A program made the translations under genes and the position numbers. Shown one piece after another: positions 50,952 to 62,194 of a stretch of 64,000 nt of DNA. The stretch spans positions 15,732,060-15,796,059 of the forward strand of contig CM029134.1 in assembly GCA_016859345.1 (NCBI GenBank), read 5' to 3'. Within the stretch, counting starts at the first letter, position 1. Each line of letters begins with the position of its first letter. The notes under the pieces were generated by a model, which saw only the letters and a program-made list of their open reading frames with translations, was not told the DNA's origin and made no database searches. The DNA comes from Istiophorus platypterus. Taxonomy: Eukaryota > Chordata > Actinopteri > Istiophoriformes > Istiophoridae.

Positions 50952-53900
50952 TTATAAGAAGTTCAGCTTGTCCGAAGTGTAAACACAGGATTCAGAGGTG
51001 TCCGTGTCCAGCGGCAGTGTGAAAAAGGATTCCCATGATTTGCTCGACTTGTCTTTATCTACATCTTTCTTGATCTGGAATTGAACACAGACCTCAGAGG
51101 AGTGGAGGCAATCTGAAGCCCCTGGCAGTGAAAAGGAAATCCTTTCCTCTTCGCCATCTGGCGTATGCTGCTAGGAAGCAACAAATTGATATAATAATTA
51201 TTTAGTCTCTGACTTACAAATACTCACAGTTGGAGTGTGGTGCTGTATTACCATAGTGGTTGAATTATGGTTAGGGGAGCTCACAGCTGCCAATCTGTTA
51301 ATTCCCCGGTTCTCAGCTCTTGGAGTCCCAACCATTACTGGGGTGTAACTCTGGAGATATAAACACCAGCACACATATAGCATATGCACACAGACAAACT
51401 ACACAGTTTGAAAGTTTTAAGTAAAGAGACAAAATGTGCCAACTCATTTATTTCAGTTAACCAGCCTTGCAGTTTAAGTAGGACTGGTTCTCGGGGCCCA
51501 TTTTCTTGGTGTTCCACAAACACAGGCGCGCACACACACACATACACACAGACATAAACTCAGTGCAGTGCTAAGGCCATCAGAGACAAAAAAATGTGGT
51601 CTCATTTATGAATCATCTTTCTTTTGCTGAATATACACTGGTATTGGAGAGTGCTGTGTAACATGTTGTTCCAAAACCTCCCTGGTGTTGAGGTAGGTCG
51701 AGATGGCGACTGTGAACTCCATAACTTATGATCCTTCTCTTTTTCACACTCATCAAGACATTGACTAACCCCTTGTTTATTAATTTTTTTTGGCACCTTT
51801 CAGTATGTTTTAGTTTGCAATAAAGTCAGGATTTTCAGTAGACAGCCATTCACTAAAATGAGTATAAACCCAGTCCTTGCATATGATTAATAAATTCTAT
51901 GTTATTTTTTTCTAAAGAGTAAATGTAACATAAGACTTATTGCACCACATAAAGTACTTTGCTTTCATTATTTGTTTTTATTTAATTCCTTGGAAAGCCC
52001 TTTGCATCTTTGTTAAGTAAAGCGCTGTACAAATGAAGTTTATTGCAATAATTAGAATAACTTCAGAGAAGGATAGTGAATGATGATAAATATGTCCACA
52101 GTATATGGTTAGCTGTTAAACTGAGCCTAGACTGGATATACTTTTAGACCATGAAAAAAACCTAAATGTATTGCATTCATAAATTAATTTTCCTATACAG
52201 CTATCCTATTGCTATCTCAGCCAGTAGGTCAGTAGATTACTGCTGGTGCAACCAAATTGTCATTACACATACTAATTACCGGTACAACAAAATGCAGTTT
52301 ACCACCCCCAGATATTGCAAACAGTAGCAAAAGCACATACATACACACATTACAACAGCATAATTGTACTGAATGAATAATAAAATAACAGAGTAGTGAC
52401 AGTAAGAAGGGATGTAACAGTGTCTATACAAAATCTTAAAAATATATGCAAAATATACAAAATGTACAGTACAAATGAATGCAGCTAAAATATGTCAGTA
52501 ATATAACGTATGATATGTCTAGTATAAATATAAACTAATCAATAGTAATATGTACAGTGATGTAGTTTTTCCTGTTTTCCTCACCTGAATGTTGTCTCTT
52601 GGAGGGTTGGCTGTTGGTGTGCGGTTTGTTCTGAAGAGAGCAAAGAACTGTGATTTGCTGCAGAATGGGTAGCGCTTCAGGAATAGGATAACACCAGCCA
52701 GTGATAAAAACAACCCACAGGAGACAGTGATGGACTTGAGGAATGCTCGCCATCCGCCCCCCTTTTCTGGGCAGAGGTAGGACAGATATTGATTGGAAGA
52801 GTCTGTGAAGAAGCATCCAGATACAAAAAAAATAAAAATCTTGTCACTTACCAATCACCTGCAAAAAGGTGGAGGACACCAGGTTGCCATCCTGATCTCT
52901 GATTTCATACACCCCACCATGCCTTGAGGTCAGACTTGCTATGACAACCTCATTGACGGTACCTCTCCTGCCCAGGGAGATGAGGCCCCTGTAGTGCAGG
53001 TCATGGTTTGTTATTTGGCCCTCACGGATCAGCTGCACGGAGCCACGTGGGGGCTTGGGGTCGAAAGGGTCCAGAGAAGATTCATTACGGTATCGAGCAG
53101 GGGTATAAATGAGGTGGGTATGAGGGACAGGAAGAAAGAGGGGCAGGTTTAGAGACTCCTTGGTGAAGCGGGTTACATTGAAGAAGTGGCCTGCATCAAA
53201 ATGCAGGATCATGAAAGGAGAGAGAGGAGTGTAGGATGAAGGAAATGTGAAGGTATGAGAGGATGTCAGAAGAAAAGGGAAAAATAAATTGTAACCATTA
53301 TCATTGTTGACAGAATCCTAAAGTTGAAGAAATTCATCAGTCAGCTTCTTAAAACACTCATCCTCTTGTGCTTTTTCTCTACTCACCACGGACAGTGAGG
53401 GTGCTGAGGGACAGCGCCTTCCCCTGTTTGTCTCTAACTGTGTAGTTGCCCTGGTCCACTTGCGTCACTCTCTCGGCCACCCAGTTCTTCCCGCCCCGCA
53501 GCAGCCGACCCCGCCCTGCATCACTGGTTTCAGGGTCTGTTTGGTTCCAAAGCACAATGGGCATGGCCTCAGTTGGAGCGCCCCAGGGAGAAAACTCCAG
53601 CAGGGAGCCATTTTCAGGGATGTTGAGCTCAAAGTTCTCCCCGTAGTGTCTGTGATAGGACTTAGTGCATTCTGAAGCAGAATGAAGAAGTGAGGGATTA
53701 GACAGGATGTTCAGCAGTGGTCGAAAGTAAGTAATATTAATCAAGTAATAAAGTACTGCGCCTGAATATAACTTTGAGGTACTTGTACTAAATTAAAGTA
53801 TTTCACCTTTTTGTTATTTTATTCTTCTTCTTCACTACATTTGAGAGGTTAATATGGCACTTCATACTGCACTATATTTATTTGCAAACTTTAGTTACTA

Positions 53901-55237
53901 GTTACATTTAGACTAGGCCATAAGTTGTAAAGTTGTCCATTTTACAACGAAGAAATTTTTTTTTAAAAAGTCCAAAAAATGAATACAAATGTATACAGCA
54001 GAAGTTTGTCCTTTCATCTTTCATCGTCTCACTACCCCTGAGCTTTATATATTAGCCCTTCAAAAGGAGAACCACTGGACTACACTACCTAACTGTATCT
54101 GAAGAAAACTAGCTAAACCTCAACCAGCTACAGCAATAAAATGCTGCTTACACACTGATGTATTAGCAATAACGGTCCAATATGCAAAATTTAAAAACAC
54201 ATCAGTTACTAGGGGCCATTTTTCTGCAGAATGAGTACTCTTACATTTGATACTTTAAGTACACCTAAATTTCACTTGAGACAATTTTTGAACAAAAGAG
54301 TTCTATTTGTAAAGGAGTATTTCCCATTAATCTATTGGTAGTTTCTCTACGTTTAGAAGGATCTGAATACATCTGATGATCAGATAAAGAAAAATAATCA
54401 AAACATTCAATTTCAGCCATGCATTGAGGCTGGTGATCGATAATTTATGGCCTCTGGACCGAAATGAATACCAGGAATAGATTTACACGAGAATGGAAAC
54501 TATCGTACCTGAAACAACCAGACGAACGGCCTCATCAGTGAATCCAGAGAACATTTTGATGGCATAAAGTCCCTGATCACTGTGAGTCACTTCTTTCAGG
54601 ACTAACATCTTATCTCTGGTCCACTCAAACCGTGGGTCCATTACCTACAGTTGTAAATAGGTTTAGGCAATCTGTATGCACAACAAACAAACACAAACAT
54701 GAGATGGGGGAACACTTCCACTCACCATGGTTCTTTCCAGCAGGACCCGCTTCGGTCCCTCAGGGTTTGGTGTAAAAATGACCTTTCTGGATGTCGAGTA
54801 CACAGGCAGACGAAATTCCTTCCCGGCACACACAATCTGGACTTCTCTTTCAGCTGTTAATGTGGAAAAGGAAGTCAGCAACCTCCTCTGAGAATATGTT
54901 CTGGAAGCGAAGGTTGTGTGATGAAATGTGGTTGCTGACTCACCTGTTTCAGCCCAACCTGTGCGAAGAGCAGATTTAATATGATTATTATCAATCTTCT
55001 CCAACACAATGCAGAGACCTCACATGCACTGGGATATCACAATTTAATTTGTAAAGCAAATTCTGCTTCACCCAAAAACTTGGGTAAGGGTCCTGTTTTA
55101 AAACTGCTACGCTGATACCTTACCAACAGCATTTTCTCTGTTGTTCTCAGACACATTATTCAGTAGTTCAGTTTAAGTGTTGTGTTCCACAAGGTTCCAT
55201 TCTTGGACCAATTTTACTTTCAGGCTATAAAGAATAT

Positions 55238-55295
<58 letters not shown>

Positions 55296-56862
55296 AATCA
55301 TGATGTTCTTTATCACTGTCAATGAAAATGACACACAGCTTTAAAGTATGTTCCACTTAATTCAAATTACACTAACAGCAAAGCAAATCTACTATCACAA
55401 TGATATTGAATGTTGGATGTCCCAAACCATTATAGAAATTCAAAAAATGATGACATGATGAAAGTCATTCTTTTACTCACAGCCACCCTAATTACAACTA
55501 CCACTGAGAAATATGAACATATTACTCCAGTGCTCGCCAATTTACAGTGGTTCCCTCCTAAATTCTGCACTGATTTTAAAGAGCACTAAATTACCTTGTT
55601 CCAAATTACAGCAGGTAAAATAAGTATTGAACACATCAACATTTTTTCAGTAAATATATTTCTAATGGGGATATTTTAATGAAATTTAAATATAAAAGGT
55701 CAGATGTCCTTAAATTAAGTTATTTGTAATAATGTGAAATGACACAGGGAAAAAGTATTGAACACATGAAGAGAGGGAGGTGAAAAAAGGCATGGAAAGC
55801 CAAGACACCAGCTGAAATATAACAGTAATGATGGCCTATAAAAAGGTGTTTCATAACCAAGGTGTCACACAAGAAACATCTCATGATGGGTAGAGAGCTC
55901 TCTCAAGACCTTCGCAACCTTATTGTTGCAAAACATACTGATGGCATTGGTTACAGAAGGATTTCGAAACTTTTCATTCTTCCAGTCAGCACTACTGGAG
56001 CAATAATCCGGAAGTGGGAAGAACATCGTTTCACCATAAACCGGCTTCGACCGGATGCCCCTCGCAAGATTTCTGACAGAGGAGCGAAAAGAATTATCAG
56101 AAGAGTTGTCAAAGAGCCAAGGGCAACTAGTGGAGAGCTTCAGAAAGACCTGGGATTACCAGGTACGATTTGTGCATACATTTTCCTTTTCCTTTATCAT
56201 TTGCTTTTTTTCTGTTCTCTGTATAGCACTTGTTTGGTGTGGTTTTTATCATTCTTCAGGATCAAACTTATTTCCTTGAGTGATCATTTAGCCGACAAAC
56301 CTGACCTGCTGCCTTTTTTTGACTTAGTTTCTGGAAAATACAGATCCTCCAATCTCCTGTTTGATCCCTGACTTTCTGGGAGAGAACTGCAGAGTATCTG
56401 GGCCTTAATCCTCTTATAAATGACTAATTTTAATTTAAAACTGCAGATGTGATAGAATATGTTAAGAAACCTTTATTAATGACTGACAATTATATTTACA
56501 TTTATAATTTCACGACTTACTCACTTAGAAAGTGAGAAACCTGTAACTCTTTATTTTAGTAAGTTTCTATTCTTTATCAACATTTTATATATATGAAAAA
56601 AGTAGGCCTACATGTCATCAAAATGAGAACAGAGTATTAGTTGGTAGTGTATCAGCATGTCTCATACAAAAGGATGAGCACCAAAGAGAATTTCCTAATT
56701 GTTTTCCTGATGAGTGTCTTCTAACCGTTATATAAAGCATAATTGAAGCAATTAGTTAGCAGGTGTCCTTTTTAAGAGTGGCGATAACATTATATTCAAG
56801 GACTTACCCACAGCAAGAGGGAGGGTAAACATGGTAGTGAGTAGGACACAGGGGGACATCAT
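50952..56862 (-). CDS. Uncharacterised Ig-like transmembrane receptor, gene A
   Basis: Predicted type I membrane protein of 497 residues; I do not recognise a named orthologue. Exons: 56808-56862 (signal peptide, MMSPCVLLTTMFTLPLAVG), optional microexon 54944-54958, 54726-54853 and 54509-54644 (domain 1, residues 24-111), 53387-53671 (domain 2, 112-206), 52852-53190 (domain 3, 207-319), 52585-52802 (membrane segment about 343-361), 51252-51350 and 50952-51170 (cytoplasmic tail). Each domain has the Ig-type D/G-x-G-x-Y strand-F motif (DQGLYAI, DQGNYTV, HGGVYEI), but the cysteine pair is missing. Domain 2 carries VLWNQTDPET and GRGR, and the tail ends CVYTSDKLNFL. N-glycosylation sequons include WNQT and FNVT. 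It faces gene B, a paralogue, head to head. The model closes in frame with or without the microexon. A role as a surface receptor or adhesion protein is inference. Confidence 0.82.
53715..54340 (+). repeat. Near-complete dispersed teleost-type repeat
   Basis: In Ig gene A intron 4. The 5' part has AAAGTACTGCGCC, TTTGAGGTACTTGTACT and CTTCTTCTTCACTACATTTGAGAGG-like sequence. The 3' part has AAATGCTGCTTACACACTGA, TTTCTGCAGAATGAGTACTC and GATACTTTAAGTACA. Partial copies of these words occur at several other places in the window. Class unknown; no coding capacity seen. Confidence 0.7.
54944..54958 (-). other. Candidate 15-nt microexon of Ig gene A
   Basis: Minus-strand acceptor CTTCGCACAG, a 15-base insert and donor GTGAGTC. 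It adds five residues (reading about GWAET) between signal peptide and domain 1 while keeping phase 1, so inclusion and skipping both remain in frame. It starts and ends on the same phase as the flanking exons. Confidence 0.6.
55240..55292. repeat. (AT)n microsatellite
   Basis: About 26 AT units in intron 1 of Ig gene A. Confidence 0.95.
55609..56166 (+). mobile_element. Truncated Tc1/mariner-like transposon
   Basis: The left end begins after a TA dinucleotide at 55607-55608 with CAGCAGGTAAAATAAGTATT. The word AAGTATTGAACACAT is repeated about 130 bases in, at 55757, which is the inverted-repeat/direct-repeat layout of Tc1-type ends. An open frame then starts at 55862 and encodes only the transposase N-terminal paired-like helix-turn-helix region (LSQDLRNLIVAKHTDGIGYR, GAIIRKWEEH, RKISDRGAKRIIRRVVKE), stopping similarity after about LQKDLGLPG. 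The catalytic DDE/D domain and right end are absent, so it is a dead copy in intron 1 of Ig gene A, on the opposite strand. Confidence 0.85.
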
Positions 56863-56869
56863 CCTCTGA

Positions 56870-57470
56870 GGAGACAGACCCGTTCGTTTCATCTACAAAC
56901 CCGGCGGACGGAGATGCGCTGAGATGACCTCTCCCATCTCTCTCTCTCTCTCTGTCTCTGTCCCGGAAAACAAGCGGAACACGCAACAGTCAATCTACAA
57001 GCTTCTCAAGGGGGGAACCGGACAACAACGGCGACGACGTCTCCGCAGCTACACCGAAGCCGAGAGGAAGCGGCGACACCCTCACGACACCGGTCTTAAA
57101 AGTCAGGTCCGCCCAGGTGAGCGCCATGTTTCCCGGCCGCTGCTTCACACCCGCAGCGGCGCAGCGGAGACGTCAGGCCGGCGGATGTTGACGGTGTGTT
57201 CGCGGTCACGCACGCACACGCAAAAAAAAGAGAGGAAACGCGCGCAAGCACGCTCGCGCACGCGCGCCGCCCGCGCGTCCGGTCCGCACTCACCTGCGGG
57301 ATTTTTGCGGGAGCTTTTATTCCACCGCTTGATATGTTTGTGTGAGCGACTACAGAAGCGCGTCGACGTCTTCTGCAGAGCGCGCATGAGCAGTGGCGCC
57401 CCTTCCTCCACTTGCGCAGAGGGGAAGGTTGTAGTATCAGCAGCTCATGCGCGAAATCCCATCCATTGGT
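56870..57470. promoter_or_regulatory. CpG-rich interval between divergent Ig genes A and B
   Basis: Very CpG-dense sequence (for example around 57220-57300) separating the starts of A (56862, minus) and B (58457, plus). A minus-strand donor CGCAG/GTGAGTG ends at 57294 and a minus-strand acceptor CTCCTCAG leads to exon start 56865, three bases before the gene A ATG. This suggests a non-coding leader exon for A right of 57294. A plus-strand donor-like CCCAG/GTGAGC lies near 57116. No convincing coding frame. Confidence 0.6.
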
Positions 57471-57654
57471 GCGTTATTTTTTTATTTTCTTTCTTTATTC
57501 ATTTATCTTTTTTGCCAGTTCCCAGGTGTAAACACGCTATTGGCGTAAGAGAGCGTCTAGTCGGCCATAAAGTGGGATAAAACCTAAACCTAAAATATCA
57601 GGATTTAAAAAAAACCAAAAGGACAGATGCTCTCTCATAAATCCTTTTTTATGC

Positions 57655-57830
57655 AAATAATAATTTTAGCGAAGTACAAATTTGAGATGCTTGCACTTTA
57701 TTTCAGTAATTGCATCCCGCGCTACTTTATACTTCTTCTCCGCCACATTTCGCAGGGAAATGTTGCACTTTTGGCTCCACTACATTGATTTGGCAGCTGC
57801 GGTTACTTCTTCTTCTTAAAAAAAAAAAAA
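57655..57830 (+). repeat. Dispersed teleost-type repeat fragment plus poly(A)
   Basis: GCGAAGTACAAATTTGAGATG through CTTCTCCGCCACATTTCGCA resembles the 5' half of the repeat at 53715, with several differences. A run of about 20 A follows near 57819. Confidence 0.55.
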
Positions 57831-58456
57831 AAAAAAAGATTTTCCACACATCAGACCAGATGTGCATGTTGTTAAGAAGTTTATAAATGGCTCCACGTGA
57901 CATAGATGCCCCGCGGCCCCTTTCCAGAAGTGGTCGACAGGGCCACTGGAGAGATCTGATGACGGTCTCCGCAACCTCCCAACCCCTAAGTCGCTCTCAG
58001 TAAAGGCTAATGACTGATCGATGAAGCAGACATCAATGCGTGACTTATTCTAAAGCCGTTAATAAAGCCATTAACTACATTTTATACGCTCTCTGTAGGT
58101 GGCGCTTTATCGGAGCGTGGGTTCCTGGTGCCCAATCGTCGGGACGTGTGGTGGCAGAGCAGGCGAACTTATGCACGGTTTGCGCAGTTGTGACGCAGTT
58201 ACGACGCAACAGCGGTCGAAGATAAGCCTCACCTAGTCCGGCGTCTCTGTCCCGCTTACACAAGCAAACTTGACTGTATCTGAGAAGGGGCCCGTTGATA
58301 GTTCGCTGTGAGTAGACCGCCTCTCGTCCGTCGCTTTGTTTTGTGCAAAATAAATAAATCCTGCGCTCCGCGTCGAGCTCGATCCTCTTTTCCATAGAGC
58401 TGCTGTGACTCTGAGAGTTAACACGGTAGGGAACTTTTCGTCCCTCTCTGCAGGAC

Positions 58457-61400
58457 ATGTTGCTGTTGTTCATGGCAGTTTCCAGCGTCTTCAGCGGTGA
58501 GTGGGGCTCATTTGAACAGTTCTACAGATGTAAAGCAACACAACTCAGTTTTGACAACATTCAGCATATAGTTTATATACGGTTTTGGTCATAAGTGAAG
58601 TCTCGGCTCCACATAACCTATGGGCTCTGTAGTACAACAGCTATGCCGCCATGCAAACTCTCTCATCTGCGTTCAAAGTTTCCAAACAGCTGCAATAAAT
58701 GCATTTTTTTTTTTTTTTTAAAGTTGAGTTGTGCATTAAAGTGCGTATTGTTGAGCTACTGGATGAACTTGAATGCCAGATCAAATCAAACAGGCAACAG
58801 CCGCCACCGACCCCACCCTACGTGGTTATTACGCCGATGCATTTCACCAAACCGGTCTCTTCAGAAGATGAATTAAACTGGGAAAATTAAAAAAGCAAGC
58901 AAGCAAGCAAACAAACAAACAAACAAACACTTGAAAAATCTGAAATAAAAAAAATTGTAAGCATTGATGCACTGAAATTGAATTAATTGAGTTAAATGGA
59001 ATGAAAAACACATTTAAAATTTAAAGTTTCTGTTTTAGAGTTTTATGTGCCAAGTTCTGTGTGCCCTTTCAATTTATTTATTCATTTCAATTTTAGTCAT
59101 TCATTCATTCATTCGCTTTTTTTGTTAGTAATAACTTAAGTTTTTGTGTAGAATGCTATTTTCTCGTGGTCAGATTGTTGAGTTATCCTATAGTTGGCGA
59201 GGGAGGGTCACTCTGCCACATACCCTGATGGGTTACTCAGACTTCTCTTAAAACACGTGTCGACACTTGTGCTAATTTTGTGACGCTCCAGAAATTATTC
59301 ATGTGACATGTGACATAACTCCAGAAATAGATGGAGTATTTTGTAGGGACAAGTGAAACATAAACATGCAAAAATGCTTGTTTACACATCCCTGGCAATT
59401 CTACATTCAAGTGTTTACAAAATAATTAATAGAACTTTCAGTCTTATATGTAGCATTCTATATACTGGAGTTGTTTAAAGCATGATTTCTATACGTCCTC
59501 AGATTTTTTTGAACTACTCTGCTTTAATAATCTTTTCTCCATCTGCCTCTTCTTCCTTTTTATCTTTCTGATTAAAGGTTCATCCGCTGATGTTAAACAT
59601 GTATATAAGTGCTATGGAAGCAGTTTGTACTCATCGTTAGATTATACACCCCCTATTTTCAATGGACAGCTGTACTTAACTCCGAGTAATGGAGGACCTA
59701 GGAAGCTAATGATGGATAGAGGGGAGGTGAGCAGCTTCTGGTACTACTGTCTTATACACTCACCAATATTGCTTTGACATCCATTTAAATCCAAGACCCA
59801 GACTATGCCAGATCTCTGGCTTCTGTTCAGATCATGAATCATAAATGAGACAGAAAATGAATCTACTCTGTCATGAGTAAATGTATCTTTGTTGTCCACC
59901 TATTCAGTCAAAGGAACCACGCTTCACATTTTCCTACGGCTCAATTCGTTTGTCAGATTTGAGAGATGGAGATGATGGAACTTTTTCCATCTCATATGGG
60001 GACAACAGACTATACGATGTCATCAGGCTGACAATTGAGGGTGAGAGCATTACGGTATACTGTTTACTTAAAGGCTCTATTCCATCAGAAAATATTTGTG
60101 GAAACAGGCTTTTTGCAATAATCATCCAATAGGTCCATGATGCTTTTTTCTGTATGTACTTCTTTAGATTGCTCTGAGAAGATCACGAAGTATTATGGGG
60201 ATATGTACAACTGTGATATTCCTAAAAGGGCCAAATTCCTAGAGTTCACTCCCCTTCACAGTCCAAACCGGCCACAGGTGCTATGGAATCACACTGACCC
60301 AGAGACCAATAAAGGAGGAAGAGGACGGGTGAATCGTAATACCTGGCAGATTCGCGACCTCACTCAAGCAGACAACGGCTACTACAGCTTCAGGAAGGAT
60401 GACAACACTTTGCAGTCTAGGATACAGCTCATAGTAGAAGGTTGTGATAGGAGCTTGATGGAAGCTGCATGTGAGCTTATATGCTGTGTATTTGTTCAAA
60501 TGTTCTTATACAGTCTTCTCTCTATCCCACGCAGAGCGTACTGAACACTTGGTTACGAAGGTAAATGAAGAGGTCCTTGTCCAATATCCTTCGGGTATTA
60601 CCCCTATCTCCTGGACTTTGACTTTTAAACCTGATGGGGAAATGGAGCACGTAACATTGATTGATGCAAAAAGTAAAGGGATCGTAAGGCCTGGACCTTT
60701 TAGAGGGAGGATTTATTCCATGCGAAACGGCATAGAAATTGATCCTGTGGAGAGCACGGACTCCGGCACCTTCGACTTCAGAGATCAGCAGGGCAACCTA
60801 GCCTTCACTATGAGGGTAAATGTAATAGAAGGTGAGAAATAGCTCATTATTTTTACTTGCAGGAGGAAAAATGTGTAAACAAACTGTTACTGATGTTTCA
60901 ACATCTCTGATCTCTTACAGAATCTACTCCTATATATATGTATGTTGTTGCTATAGTTGTGATTATGTTTGTGGTGATGATTTGCTGTTGCTGCATGAGA
61001 AAGTGCTGTTGTAAAAAGAGCTCTTCCAAAAGGAGCAACTCTCCTCCTCAGGCTGCAACAACAACTGCTGTACATTACTATGTAAGTACTCCCTCAAATG
61101 GGCATGAAGACCAACTATTTACAATATGTGTTGCTATTATTTTTTTATATTTCATTATCCTCATTCCAATGGCAGGATACACATCAGCCTACCCGCCCAA
61201 ATTATTCTGCTGCACCATCTACCTCAGCTTCAGCAGTGAATCTCCCGGTTTCTACAAAACCTACAACTACCTCCCTTGGGCCATCAGTAGGTGTCATACA
61301 TCACTTAGACTGTCAACAGCTGGAAACTGCAACCATGCTTTTAAACAGCACTCACATGCCTATATGCACTGGCCCCAAAGAGTCCCTAATGTGCTTCCAA

Positions 61401-62194
61401 TACTGTATAAGTGATAGGGGACAATATCCGAAGTCCCTGATCTATTCAAAAATACGTTCATTTCAAATGAAGTTTCAGCACCCTGACTTAATCAAATCAA
61501 GTGGATATCTCCAAAAGTACATGTTTTATTAACAAATTCCCTCATTGTGGTTCTCTGGACAGTGCTTTCTTGCTGAGCCACGACAGGAATACACAAAGTA
61601 ATACACAAAGTAAATTTGGGTCAAAAATTTAATAATGTCAGAAGATATTCATTTCATTTGTCTCATAACAAGAGTGTTTATCTTCAGCTAAAGTTTGAAT
61701 CCAATTTGGTACAGATGAGGGCTGTGGATTGTGTCCTGCATGAAATATTAAGTGGGGATCTCTTGATAGCCAGTATTAACAGGATGAAGGATTACAGCAA
61801 GTAAAACTTTTTTCAATGTTCATATGGGCACCTGACCATTAATTTAAAACAACCCCTTAAATGTATGAAATGTAGGGGCATCAAAGTTCATTGAAAAAAT
61901 CCAATCAATTTGTTCTCATTTTAAGATTTTTAAAGTCTGCATTCAATTAACTCATTGAACCTGTGGAACCTTTTCTTTCAGTAACAAACACATTTATCTT
62001 CATTTGTTGCTCACTGCTCTCTCCAGGTTACAGTCCCTGTTGGTCCGAGAGCTGCTCCAGCTCCCTCTGTTGGCTGTGATTTGCTCTCCTCGGACCCTGA
62101 GCCAAAGTTTGATCTGAAAGGACAGACCTTTCCCCTCAGCTCAGACTCAACTTACTGTGATGTTTATAACTCAGATAAACTCAACTTTCTTTAA
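58457..62194 (+). CDS. Uncharacterised Ig-like transmembrane receptor, gene B
   Basis: Paralogue of gene A; 443-residue predicted type I membrane protein. Exons: 58457-58496 (signal peptide MLLLFMAVSSVFSG), 59578-59726 and 59908-60040 (domain 1, about 14-107), 60168-60440 (domain 2, 108-198), 60535-60831 (domain 3, 198-297), 60921-61081 (membrane segment about 302-318), 61176-61286, 62027-62194. Strand-F motifs are DDGTFSI, DNGYYSF and DSGTFDF. Domain 2 has VLWNHTDPET and GRGR; domain 3 ends FRDQQGNL as gene A ends IRDQDGNL. The membrane segment is followed by CCCCMRKCCCKK, a likely palmitoylated and basic stop-transfer patch. The tail is Ser/Thr/Pro-rich and ends DVYNSDKLNFL. Exon 4 uses a weak donor (GAAG/GTTGTG). 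AATAAA is at 63177-63182. Function unknown; receptor or adhesion role is inference. Confidence 0.85.
58891..58928. repeat. (AAGC)n/(AAAC)n microsatellite
   Basis: AAGC units pass into AAAC units in intron 1 of Ig gene B. Confidence 0.85.

Noticed and set aside
55862..56371. 169-codon frame as a domesticated transposase gene
   Set aside because: Only the first two thirds resemble a transposase; the remainder is random hydrophobic sequence, no catalytic domain is present and no promoter or exon structure is evident.
57145..57580. Long frames in the CpG-rich interval between Ig genes A and B
   Set aside because: Arg/Thr-rich low-complexity translations on both strands without domains.
58075..58473. 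132-codon minus-strand frame antisense to the gene B leader
   Set aside because: No recognised motif and overlaps the well-supported first exon region of gene B.
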